A DNA stretch of 8,082 nt from Clostridia bacterium (lineage in GTDB: Bacteria > Bacillota_A > Clostridia > Peptostreptococcales > JAAYPU01), in contig JAKSCF010000236.1 in NCBI GenBank assembly GCA_022360735.1, forward strand, positions 1 through 8,082. Reading direction: 5' to 3'. Below the pieces are notes generated by a model that was not told the origin of the DNA, did not search any database, and worked only from the letters and a program-made list of their open reading frames with translations. The stretch's first letter is position 1, and each line of letters begins with the position of its first letter. Position numbers and translations under genes: made by a program. Shown here one piece after another: positions 1 to 6,136 of this stretch.

Positions 1-219
1 TAAAATGTTTTAATTCAATGTTCATGGACAAAAATAGGCAGAAAGTAATAACCGGGTAAACCTCCACCTATAGACTTGCTCAACCATGAATACATAAAGA
101 ATTTTCAGTAAAGCCTATTTAAATTTTAAATTGCAATATCTACTCTCTATTTTCTTAAAATTTGTTCCTATTATAGATTAACTATGTTTTAAAAATGTTA
201 ATAAGGTTCTATTGAATAC

Positions 220-234
220 TCAATCTAAGATTGA
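220..234. promoter_or_regulatory. Candidate operator: perfect 7-bp inverted repeat over the -35 box
   Basis: TCAATCT-A-AGATTGA is a perfect odd palindrome whose right arm contains the first four bases of the -35 hexamer (231-236). A dimeric regulator bound here would contact or block RNA polymerase, so this is a plausible autoregulatory site for the downstream CdaR-type regulator or another factor. The assignment to CdaR is inference; I know of no consensus that this matches. Confidence 0.4.
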
Positions 235-259
235 CGTTATTTGCATTAATAAATTTAAT
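231..259 (+). promoter_or_regulatory. Sigma-A-type promoter for the CdaR-type regulator gene
   Basis: TTGACG at 231-236 matches the -35 consensus at 5 of 6 positions. TTTAAT at 254-259 matches the -10 consensus at 5 of 6, with an ideal 17-nt spacer. Transcription would start near 265, leaving an untranslated leader of about 110 nt before the TTG start at 379. This is the best-matching promoter I found in the window. It is predicted from sequence alone, and in AT-rich DNA chance matches are common. Confidence 0.55.
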
Positions 260-378
260 TTAAAAAGTAAAAAAAGAAAGGATTTTATCAAAACATATAG
301 AAAATTTAAAAATATTCAATAATAATATCAAGTCTATAAAGATAGTTAGTTCTGTTTGTATTTGAAAGGAGTGATAGT

Positions 379-1512
379 TTGAAGGTATCGGATTCGATAG
401 CACAGGATATTGTAGAAAGTATGAAAGACATCATAAATCAAGATATTAATTATATTGATACCAATAGCATGATTATTGCCAGCACGGACATCATGAGAAT
501 TGGTACATTTCATGGGGGCGCTAAAAGGGTCTTAGCCACTGAGAATGAAGTTGTTATTGGTTATGATGAACAGTATGAAGGTACCAGGCAAGGCATTAAT
601 CTTCCGGTCTACTTTCAAAACGAAATAGTTGGAGTCATTGGAATAACAGGAAAGAAGGATCAAGTTGAGAAGTTTGGAAAAATAATTCAGCGTATGACGG
701 AAATACTAATAAAAGATGCATATATCTCTGAAAAAGAAAAAATAGAAAGAGAAAGCAAAAAACAATTCATTGAAGAAGTCTTGTTCAGAATGTATAAAGA
801 AGATGAAAAGACAATAATAATGCGTTCGGATTTACTGAATATCAAAGTGGATATACCTAGAATCATAATCGTGTCATGAATACATGAGGGTTATGCCGAA
901 GAATTATTAACACCATCCACCACCGAAAAAGTACATAACTATATAAAAAGTTATATCGATTTTAATAATCAGAACCTAATCGTTCAAAGCGGGATGAATA
1001 ATATATTAATTATAGATAGTGATAGTCTCAGTGATGTATATAAATTAATAAAAAACATACATGAAAATATAAAGAAAAAATTTAATTTTATTATTTGTTT
1101 TGGTATTAGTAGTGTATGCGATAATGTAGAAGGAATGAGAACCTCATATCTTGAGGCAAAAAAAGCATTAAATATAACGCTAACATCCAGAAAAAATTTT
1201 ATTAAAAAATATCAAGACCTTGATATAGGCTTACTGCTTGACGATATACCTAAATCAACAAAAGAAAAATTTGTTAATAAGATATTTAAAAAGATTAATA
1301 AAGATGAAAAACGAAAGAGTATTGAGATGCTGGTAAAATATTTTGAAAATAACGGTTCAATTAGTAAAACCGCGGATGAATTGTTTTTGCATAAAAATAC
1401 TTTACAGTATAGATTAAATAAAATAAATAAGCTTACCGGCTATGACCCAAGAGTTATTGAAGATATGGTTGTATTATATTTAGCTGCTATGTTAACAGAT
1501 CGAAGAATATAA
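379..1512 (+). pseudogene. cdaR: CdaR-type sugar diacid regulator, interrupted by an in-frame TGA
   Basis: This is a transcriptional activator of the CdaR/PucR type, which in relatives senses sugar diacids or related acids such as glycerate and switches on their catabolic genes. The reading frame starts at TTG 379, 7 nt after AAAGGAG. Residues 1-135 resemble the putative sugar diacid recognition domain, including the RIGTFH motif at 40-45. The C-terminus carries the PucR-type helix-turn-helix, with SISKTADELFLHKNTLQYR followed by LNKINKLTGYDPR, ending at 1512. A single TGA at 877-879 (codon 167) splits the gene. The frame continues without any other stop for 38 codons to ATG 994 and on to the end, so no frameshift is involved. 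Total length of 377 positions fits intact homologues. ATG 994 has no good ribosome binding site. Explanations are a recent nonsense mutation (for example from CGA or TGG), a sequencing error, or readthrough. Without readthrough the first 166 residues lack the DNA-binding domain. Confidence 0.85.
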
Positions 1513-1522
1513 AAAAACCATA

Positions 1523-1538
1523 TTGTTATACATAACAA
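1523..1538. repeat. Palindrome just after the regulator stop codon
   Basis: TTGTTATACATAACAA is a perfect inverted repeat (7-bp arms, 2-nt centre) 11 nt past the stop at 1512. It is nested between AAAAACC (1513-1519) and GGTTTTT (1549-1555), which are also complementary, so the RNA could form a two-tier hairpin ending in a short T-run. It could serve as a weak terminator or as a protein-binding site; the sequence does not decide between them. Confidence 0.35.
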
Positions 1539-1614
1539 AAAATGAGAGGGTTTTTAGTAAATAATTTGTATTCTGTAATATAGAAAAACGTTTAAAATTT
1601 TCATAAAATTAAAT

Positions 1615-1668
1615 CAACAAAGAAAAATACAACATAATATCTGTTCTGCCTTTGTTGTTTATTTTTTT
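1615..1668 (+). terminator. Terminator-like stem plus T-run after the regulator
   Basis: CAACAAAG (1615-1622) is perfectly complementary to CTTTGTTG (1650-1657), and the right arm is followed by TTTATTTTTTT (1658-1668). The T-run suits an intrinsic terminator, but the stem has only three GC pairs and a long 27-nt loop, so it may be weak. Its position between the regulator and the glycerate kinase gene fits separate transcription units. Confidence 0.4.
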
Positions 1669-1678
1669 ACACCATGAC

Positions 1679-1708
1679 ATGAAAAAATTAACATTAGTTA
1701 CATATTAT
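1679..1708 (+). promoter_or_regulatory. Possible promoter for the glycerate kinase operon
   Basis: TATTAT at 1703-1708 is a good -10 box (5 of 6). ATGAAA at 1679-1684 is a modest -35 (4 of 6) with an 18-nt spacer. The spacer contains TAAC-ATTA-GTTA (1689-1700), a short inverted repeat that could be an operator. The 42 nt from the -10 to the ATG at 1750 leave room for the ribosome binding site. A weak -35 would suit an activator-dependent promoter, but that is inference. Confidence 0.35.
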
Positions 1709-1749
1709 AGAAACAAAAAGGAAGGGCTGATCTTGAAAGAGGGAAAGAT

Positions 1750-2907
1750 ATGAAAATAGTCGTAGCTTCAGATTCTTATAAAGGTAGCTGTACAACACTT
1801 GAGGTTGCTGATGCTATAGAAAAAGGAATAAGAAAAGTAATTAAAGATGCAGACATAATAAAAATTCCTGTGGCTGATGGTGGAGAAGGGACTGTCGATG
1901 CTTTAGTGCTTGGTACTAATGGAATATATGATGAACTAGAAGTTTTAGGACCCTTAGGAAACAAAGTGAAGGCAAAATATGGAATTCTGGATAATGATAT
2001 AGCTGTTATAGAAATGGCTGCGGCTTCAGGGCTTACATTGGTGGAAGAAAGTAAGCGTGACCCTATGATTTCCACTACTTACGGTACTGGTCAATTAATC
2101 AAAGCAGCCATAGATAGAGGATGTAAAAAAATACTGGTAGGTATTGGAGGAAGTGCTACAAATGATGGTGGCGCCGGTATGGCCCAAGCTTTAGGGTACT
2201 CTCTTGTAGATAAAGATGGAAAAGAAATAGGGCATGGGGGAAAAGAATTATGTAAACTTCATAAAATTGAAACCTCCTGTGTTCACCCCAAATTAAGAGA
2301 AACTGAAATTATTGTTATCTCAGATGTTTCAAATCCACTTTGCGGTTTTAATGGTGCTGCATATGTATATGGGCCACAGAAAGGTGCAACACCCAATATG
2401 GTGAAACAGCTGGATTACAATTTAAGGCATTATGCTTCTATCATTAAAAAATTTCTACACAAGGATATATTTGATATTCCAGGTGCAGGAGCTGCCGGAG
2501 GATTAGGTGCCGGATTAATGACATTCTGCAATGCTGAACTTTATTCCGGTATTGACAAAATATTGGATATAACAAATATAGATAAACATTTAGTGAATGC
2601 AGATCTTGTTATAGTTGGAGAAGGGCAAATAGGCGGTCAATCAATATATGGAAAAGCACCTGTGGGCGTAGCACAAAGAGCCGTGAAGTATGATGTACCT
2701 GTCTTAGCTATTGTAGGTGGTGTAGGTGAAGGCGCAACAGCTGTATATGCTTATGGAGTAGATGTGATTATGGATATCATAAACAAGCCTATGACATTAA
2801 ATGAAGCGATAAAAAATGCTTCAATTTTAATAGAACAGACTGCTGAATGTGCAATGCGTGCATTGCTCTTAGGCAGCAATAGAATTAAAAGGAGGGGAAC
2901 AATATGA
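1750..2907 (+). CDS. garK: Glycerate kinase (class I, GarK/GlxK family)
   Basis: Glycerate kinase phosphorylates D-glycerate with ATP; characterised class I members make 2-phosphoglycerate, which enters lower glycolysis. At 385 aa it has the usual family length and is cytosolic. Family landmarks include the N-terminal VVASDSYKGS (4-13), PVADGGEGTVDAL (40-52), the glycine-rich GIGGSATNDGGAGMAQALG (131-149), and GAGAAGGLGAGL (245-256). The ATG at 1750 is preceded by AGAGGG at 1738-1743 with 6-nt spacing. The usual family motif GEGRIDxQ near the C-terminus reads GEGQIGGQ (290-297), so the Arg and Asp normally found there (family pattern from memory) are Gln and Gly. The gene overlaps the next one by ATGA, indicating translational coupling. 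GarK and GlxK name paralogues of one family; the sequence alone does not separate them. Confidence 0.92.
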   Translation: MKIVVASDSYKGSCTTLEVADAIEKGIRKVIKDADIIKIPVADGGEGTVDALVLGTNGIYDELEVLGPLGNKVKAKYGILDNDIAVIEMAAASGLTLVEESKRDPMISTTYGTGQLIKAAIDRGCKKILVGIGGSATNDGGAGMAQALGYSLVDKDGKEIGHGGKELCKLHKIETSCVHPKLRETEIIVISDVSNPLCGFNGAAYVYGPQKGATPNMVKQLDYNLRHYASIIKKFLHKDIFDIPGAGAAGGLGAGLMTFCNAELYSGIDKILDITNIDKHLVNADLVIVGEGQIGGQSIYGKAPVGVAQRAVKYDVPVLAIVGGVGEGATAVYAYGVDVIMDIINKPMTLNEAIKNASILIEQTAECAMRALLLGSNRIKRRGTI

Positions 2908-3863
2908 AAATAGTCGTTTTAGATGGTTACACATTGAATCCCGGAGATTTATCCTGGGAAGGATTGAAAAAAATCGGAGAAACAACAATATATGATAGGA
3001 CTCTGGAAAATCAAATTGTTGAAAGAGTAGGGGATGCGCAAATCATTTATACAAATAAGACACCGTTAAAAAAAGAAACGCTTTCCCAATTGTCTAATGT
3101 AAAGTTTATTGGAGTATTGGCTACCGGATACAATGTGGTAGATGTTGATGCTGCAAAAAAGCTGGGAATAAAGGTAACCAATATTCCTACTTATGGAACA
3201 AGTTCCGTTGCACAAATGGTACTTGCCCATCTAATGGCAATTTGTCATCATGTTGAAGTACATAGCGACGCAGTTAAAAATGGCGAATGGACTAATAATG
3301 TAGATTGGTGTTTCTGGAAGTATCCGTTAATAGAACTTTCAGGAAAAACTATGGGAATCATAGGATATGGAAGAATAGGTCAGGCTGTCGGAGGAATAGC
3401 TCAAGCCCTTGGGATGAAAGTTTTAGCTTTTGATGACTATCAAAGAAAAGAGTTAGAAAGTGACACAATGAAGTATGTAGATTTAGATAAATTATTAAAG
3501 AATTCTGATGTAATCAGTCTTCACTGTCCTTTGTTTGAAAGCACTAAGGGGATTATAAATAAGAATTCAATAGAGAAGATGAAGGATGGCGTCATCATCA
3601 TCAATACTTCAAGAGGACCTCTTATTGTGGAAGAAGACTTAGTTGAAGCTTTAGACAGTGGTAAAGTATATGCTGCCGGTGTGGATGTTGTTTCTGCTGA
3701 ACCAATCTTAGAAAGCAACCCACTCCTTAAAGCAAAAAACATATTTATCACACCTCATATATCGTGGGCACCAAAGGAATCAAGATCAAGACTTATGGAT
3801 ATAGCGGTTGATAACTTAAAGCAGTTTTTAGATGGTAACCCTGTTAATGTAGTAAATCCATAG
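2904..3863 (+). CDS. D-2-hydroxyacid dehydrogenase, probable hydroxypyruvate/glycerate dehydrogenase
   Basis: This is a member of the NAD(P)-dependent D-isomer 2-hydroxyacid dehydrogenase family, 319 aa, cytosolic. The Rossmann glycine motif is GYGRIGQAVG (154-163). The catalytic triad positions are R237 (in NTSRGPL), E266 (in SAEP) and H285 (in TPHISWAP). The PHISWAPKESRSRLM segment closely resembles glycerate dehydrogenases (HprA type), which interconvert hydroxypyruvate and D-glycerate. An acidic D177 after the second Rossmann strand suggests NADH preference. The ATG at 2904 sits 6 nt after AGGAGGGG (2890-2897) and overlaps the glycerate kinase stop, so the two enzymes are co-translated. 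This supports production of glycerate for the kinase. Other 2-keto acids, including pyruvate, glyoxylate or hydroxyphenylpyruvate, remain possible substrates. Confidence 0.88.
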   Translation: MKIVVLDGYTLNPGDLSWEGLKKIGETTIYDRTLENQIVERVGDAQIIYTNKTPLKKETLSQLSNVKFIGVLATGYNVVDVDAAKKLGIKVTNIPTYGTSSVAQMVLAHLMAICHHVEVHSDAVKNGEWTNNVDWCFWKYPLIELSGKTMGIIGYGRIGQAVGGIAQALGMKVLAFDDYQRKELESDTMKYVDLDKLLKNSDVISLHCPLFESTKGIINKNSIEKMKDGVIIINTSRGPLIVEEDLVEALDSGKVYAAGVDVVSAEPILESNPLLKAKNIFITPHISWAPKESRSRLMDIAVDNLKQFLDGNPVNVVNP

Positions 3864-3886
3864 ATTTGTCAAAGTTTAATTCTTTC

Positions 3887-3965
3887 TCCCCTTTTATCGA
3901 TATAGACAAACATTGACTTGGGGGTAAAACCTCAAGCCGATGTAAAGTCTAGAAATAAAAGGGGA
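3887..3965 (+). promoter_or_regulatory. Long stacked hairpin in the leader of the DapA-family gene
   Basis: TCCCCTTTTAT (3887-3897) is perfectly complementary to ATAAAAGGGGA (3955-3965). Within it TAGAC (3903-3907) pairs with GTCTA (3947-3951), ACAT (3910-3913) with ATGT (3940-3943), and CTTGGGG (3917-3923) with CCTCAAG (3930-3936, one GU pair). All four pairings nest into one extended arm of 79 nt closed by a small A-rich loop. There is no T-run on either side, so it is not a standard terminator. It could be a regulatory RNA element, an mRNA stabiliser or processing site. I could not match it to a known riboswitch. Confidence 0.5.
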
Positions 3966-3992
3966 ATGTAATTCAAGCATATATGATTAAGC

Positions 3993-4023
3993 TATAGTGA
4001 AGTAAAGAAAGCACTTCGTTATA
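3993..4023 (+). promoter_or_regulatory. Second leader hairpin upstream of the DapA-family gene
   Basis: TATAGTGAAGT (3993-4003) pairs with ACTTCGTTATA (4013-4023) over 11 bp if two G-U wobbles are allowed, with a 9-nt loop. It ends 14 nt before the AGGGGGA ribosome binding site (4038-4044). It follows the 79-nt hairpin in the same 187-nt gap, so the leader holds two consecutive RNA structures. Wobble pairs fit a structure selected at the RNA level, although conservation data are needed to show that. Confidence 0.4.
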
Positions 4024-4050
4024 TAAATTAAAAAAATAGGGGGAAGAAAA

Positions 4051-4953
4051 GTGAAGAATTTTTATCCAGAAGGCGTAATGCCTGCCATCATTACGCCCTT
4101 AAATGAAAAAGGAAAATTGTTAGAAGAATCATTAAGAAAGTTAATAGACTATACCATTGACGGGGGCGTTCACGGCTTATTTGTCTTAGGAACCACGGGT
4201 GAATTTTACGGCCTTGACTTAGAAGAAAAAAGAAAAATATTTGAAGTAGCCATAGATCAGGCAGATGGAAGAGTTCCTGTATATGTAGGAGCCAGTGAGA
4301 TAACAACAAAAGATTGTATAAAAAATGTTCAGCTTGCAGAAAGTTGTGGTGTAGATGGCGTTTCTGTCTTAACGCCTTATTTCATTACACCCAATCAACA
4401 AGAATTAAAAGAACATTTTGAAAAAATTGCAAAAGCCACTAAATTACCAATGATGCTGTATAACAATGTAGGTAGAACCAATGTGGATATATCTCCTGAC
4501 ATTGTTGAAAAGCTGGCAGGTATTGACAATATCGTAGGAATAAAAGATAGCAGCGGAGATATGACAAAGATGTCGGAATACATAAGAAGGACTCAAGATA
4601 AAAAATTTAATGTATTCTGTGGAAAAGATACTTTAATATATGGCGCTCTTTGCTATGGGGGATCAGGCGCAGTAGCTGCAACAGCAAATATTGTACCCCA
4701 TATCGTTTCCGGTATTTATAATGCCTTCAAGGATGGAAACCTTAAAAAGGCAAGAGCACTACAATTTGAATTGGCACCATTAAGAATGGCTTTTACACTG
4801 AGCAGTTTTCCGGGCGTCATGAAAGAAGCACTCCGACTAGTGGGAATTGATCCGGGAGTATCTTTAAGCCCTATCGGTGGGATTATTGAACCGAATAAAG
4901 AAAAGATGATACAAATATTAAAGGACTTAGAAGTATATCAAATAATAGAGTAA
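4051..4953 (+). CDS. DapA/N-acetylneuraminate lyase-superfamily aldolase or dehydratase
   Basis: This 300-aa TIM-barrel protein belongs to the class I (Schiff base) DapA superfamily, which includes dihydrodipicolinate synthase, sialate lyase, 2-keto-3-deoxy sugar acid aldolases and 5-dehydro-4-deoxyglucarate dehydratase. Visible hallmarks are GTTGE (47-51) that binds the pyruvate carboxylate, Y110 (in LTPY), the catalytic Y137 (in LYNNVGRTN) and the Schiff-base lysine K165 (in GIKDSSGD). R142 lies where DapA has the arginine that binds its aldehyde substrate's carboxylate, so the co-substrate or product may also be an acid. The GTG start at 4051 follows AGGGGGA with 6-nt spacing. Placement between glycerate-metabolism enzymes and a carboxylate transporter argues for catabolic cleavage of a keto-deoxy acid to pyruvate plus a C2 or C3 acid, rather than lysine biosynthesis. 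The exact substrate cannot be read from sequence. Confidence 0.87.
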   Translation: MKNFYPEGVMPAIITPLNEKGKLLEESLRKLIDYTIDGGVHGLFVLGTTGEFYGLDLEEKRKIFEVAIDQADGRVPVYVGASEITTKDCIKNVQLAESCGVDGVSVLTPYFITPNQQELKEHFEKIAKATKLPMMLYNNVGRTNVDISPDIVEKLAGIDNIVGIKDSSGDMTKMSEYIRRTQDKKFNVFCGKDTLIYGALCYGGSGAVAATANIVPHIVSGIYNAFKDGNLKKARALQFELAPLRMAFTLSSFPGVMKEALRLVGIDPGVSLSPIGGIIEPNKEKMIQILKDLEVYQIIE

Positions 4954-4963
4954 TTACGGTTTG

Positions 4964-5012
4964 ATCATAATGATTTAACATAAATAAGCACATGTGCACA
5001 GGGATAATATCC
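4964..5012. repeat. Three consecutive short palindromes upstream of tctC
   Basis: The 104-nt gap before tctC holds three perfect palindromes: ATCAT-A-ATGAT (4964-4974), GCACATGTGC (4988-4997) and GGATA-A-TATCC (5002-5012). None has a T-run, so they are not obvious terminators. They could be binding sites or small mRNA stem-loops. I see no clear promoter in this gap; the tctC ribosome binding site is GGGAGGG at 5044-5050. Confidence 0.4.
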
Positions 5013-5057
5013 AATTCTAAAGCTAAATATATTTAAAAAATTCTGGGAGGGTTTTAA

Positions 5058-6056
5058 ATGTTTAAAAAAACTAAAGTTATCACTGTTATTACAATTATGA
5101 CTTTATGTGTGGTGCTGTTATTTACAGGATGTAATTCTCAGGATGCCGACACAAATACCAATGGAGAAGAATCGGCTGGTTGGCCAGAAAAGACGATTGA
5201 AATTGTAGTGCCATATGGAGCTGGTGGGGACACGGATTTCAATGGACGAGCATATGCAAAACGTCTTGAAGACATATTAGGTGTACCGGTAGTTGTTTCA
5301 AATATGACCGGAAGCAGTGGTTCAATTGCTACGCGTCATATAAAAAGTAGTGATCCCAATGGATACAGTATTTTATTTGCGAATAGCGCAGTACACGTCA
5401 ATGAAGTAGCAGGAATAACTGACTTTAGCTGGGATGAGGCTTTTGAAATTGCTGCAATAGGAGCTAAACACTCAGGAGATTTAATTTTTGTACAAGGAGA
5501 TACGCCATATGAAACATTAAAAGATTTCATTGACGATTCGGCATCAAGAGCCGGAGAGCTTACTTTTGGAGCAGATGTAGGCGGAACCACTCATGTAATT
5601 GGCGGTATGGTTAATAAAGCCGGTGCGGATTTAACGATTGTCGATCAAGGAGGAGCATCTGACCGTCTTGTAGGATTAAAGGGAGGGCATGTAGATGCAA
5701 TACCTAATCCTTATGGTACGATGAAAGATTATATAGATTTAGGTGATGTTAAAGCATTGGCATTATTGAATGATGAAAGAAACCCACATTTTAGTGATAT
5801 TCCCACTGCTTTAGAACAAGGTTATGATATTTACATGCCTAAAGTGTATTTCTTTGCAATGCCTAAAGGAACGCCGCAAGAAATCGTTGACAAGTTTGCT
5901 GATGCGGTTGAAGAAATATCAAATCTTTCAGATTACCGGCAAGAGATAGAAAAAGCATATTATCAACAACCATTTTACCTTAAAGGAGAAGAAGCAGCAA
6001 ACTATATGGATGACCAAAGAAATATGTTTATGGAATATAAAGATATACTAAAGTAG
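5058..6056 (+). CDS. tctC: TctC-type substrate-binding lipoprotein of a tripartite tricarboxylate transporter
   Basis: This 332-aa extracytoplasmic solute receptor is of the TctC/Bug family and delivers a carboxylate to the TctAB membrane pair. The N-terminus has a positively charged start (KKTK), a hydrophobic stretch (7-22) and the lipobox FTGC, making C25 the lipidated cysteine that anchors it outside the membrane in a Gram-positive cell. A short Asp/Asn/Glu-rich linker follows. Family features are WPEKTIEIVVPYGAGGDTD (42-60), where the glycine-rich loop normally contacts the ligand carboxylate, and SNMTGSSGSIATRHI (81-95). The ATG at 5058 is 7 nt after GGGAGGG. Position directly after the aldolase gene and before tctB and tctA fits the usual C-B-A order. 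TTT ligands range from citrate to aromatic and sugar acids, so the ligand is not predictable here. Confidence 0.93.
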   Translation: MFKKTKVITVITIMTLCVVLLFTGCNSQDADTNTNGEESAGWPEKTIEIVVPYGAGGDTDFNGRAYAKRLEDILGVPVVVSNMTGSSGSIATRHIKSSDPNGYSILFANSAVHVNEVAGITDFSWDEAFEIAAIGAKHSGDLIFVQGDTPYETLKDFIDDSASRAGELTFGADVGGTTHVIGGMVNKAGADLTIVDQGGASDRLVGLKGGHVDAIPNPYGTMKDYIDLGDVKALALLNDERNPHFSDIPTALEQGYDIYMPKVYFFAMPKGTPQEIVDKFADAVEEISNLSDYRQEIEKAYYQQPFYLKGEEAANYMDDQRNMFMEYKDILK

Positions 6057-6062
6057 GTTCTA

Positions 6063-6106
6063 TGTGCTAAAAATGTATCACTTTAGGGTGATACGTTTTT
6101 AGCACA
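6063..6106 (+). terminator. Strong intercistronic hairpin between tctC and tctB
   Basis: A 19-bp stem pairs 6063-6081 with 6088-6106, perfect except for one G-U wobble, around a 6-nt loop. The inner part (GTATCAC/GTGATAC) followed by GTTTTTAG looks like an intrinsic terminator, and the complementary A-run on the left makes it potentially bidirectional. Lying inside an operon, it probably reduces readthrough or protects the upstream mRNA, so that more binding protein than membrane subunit is made. That role is inference from similar transporter operons. Confidence 0.7.
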
Positions 6107-6136
6107 AAACATTTCTCTAACAAGGAGTGGAATTTT

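Larger units (their letters stand above)
1..378. other. Non-coding upstream region
   Basis: No convincing gene is visible in this 378-nt stretch; it is very AT-rich with frequent stops in all frames. It holds the promoter and inverted repeat listed separately (220-259), followed by an approximately 110-nt untranslated leader that ends in the AAAGGAG ribosome binding site at 365-371. Short open stretches at 15-95 (minus) and about 52-111 (plus) encode fewer than 30 residues each with no family I recognise. The first bases could be the tail of an upstream intergenic region; nothing shows what lies to the left. Confidence 0.6.

Noticed and set aside
15..95. 26-residue open frame on the minus strand (MYSWLSKSIGGG...)
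   Set aside because: Too short, no clear ribosome binding site and no recognised family; it could be a decayed remnant, but nothing supports that.
877..920. Selenocysteine insertion at the in-frame TGA of the regulator
   Set aside because: I could not fold a convincing bacterial SECIS-like stem-loop directly downstream of the TGA, and a selenocysteine in this linker region of a transcription factor has no known precedent that I can name.
994..1512. Separate gene starting at ATG 994
   Set aside because: It begins mid-domain, has no proper ribosome binding site, and the open frame extends back in phase to the TGA at 877, so it is better read as the 3' part of the interrupted regulator.
1581..1600. 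Possible catabolite-repression (cre) site around AAAACGTTT
   Set aside because: Only the centre resembles the cre consensus; the outer conserved positions do not match.
1733..1753. Six-codon leader peptide (TTG start, ending in TGA that overlaps the glycerate kinase ATG)
   Set aside because: It has an AAGGAAGG upstream and an ATGA overlap, but it is too short to support without conservation, and the glycerate kinase has its own AGAGGG site.
1776..2075. Antisense open frames inside genes (for example 1776-2075, 3521-3751, 4091-4309, 5336-5590, 6972-7217)
   Set aside because: They lie opposite well-supported genes, lack ribosome binding sites and resemble no known proteins, so they are shadows of the + strand coding sequence.
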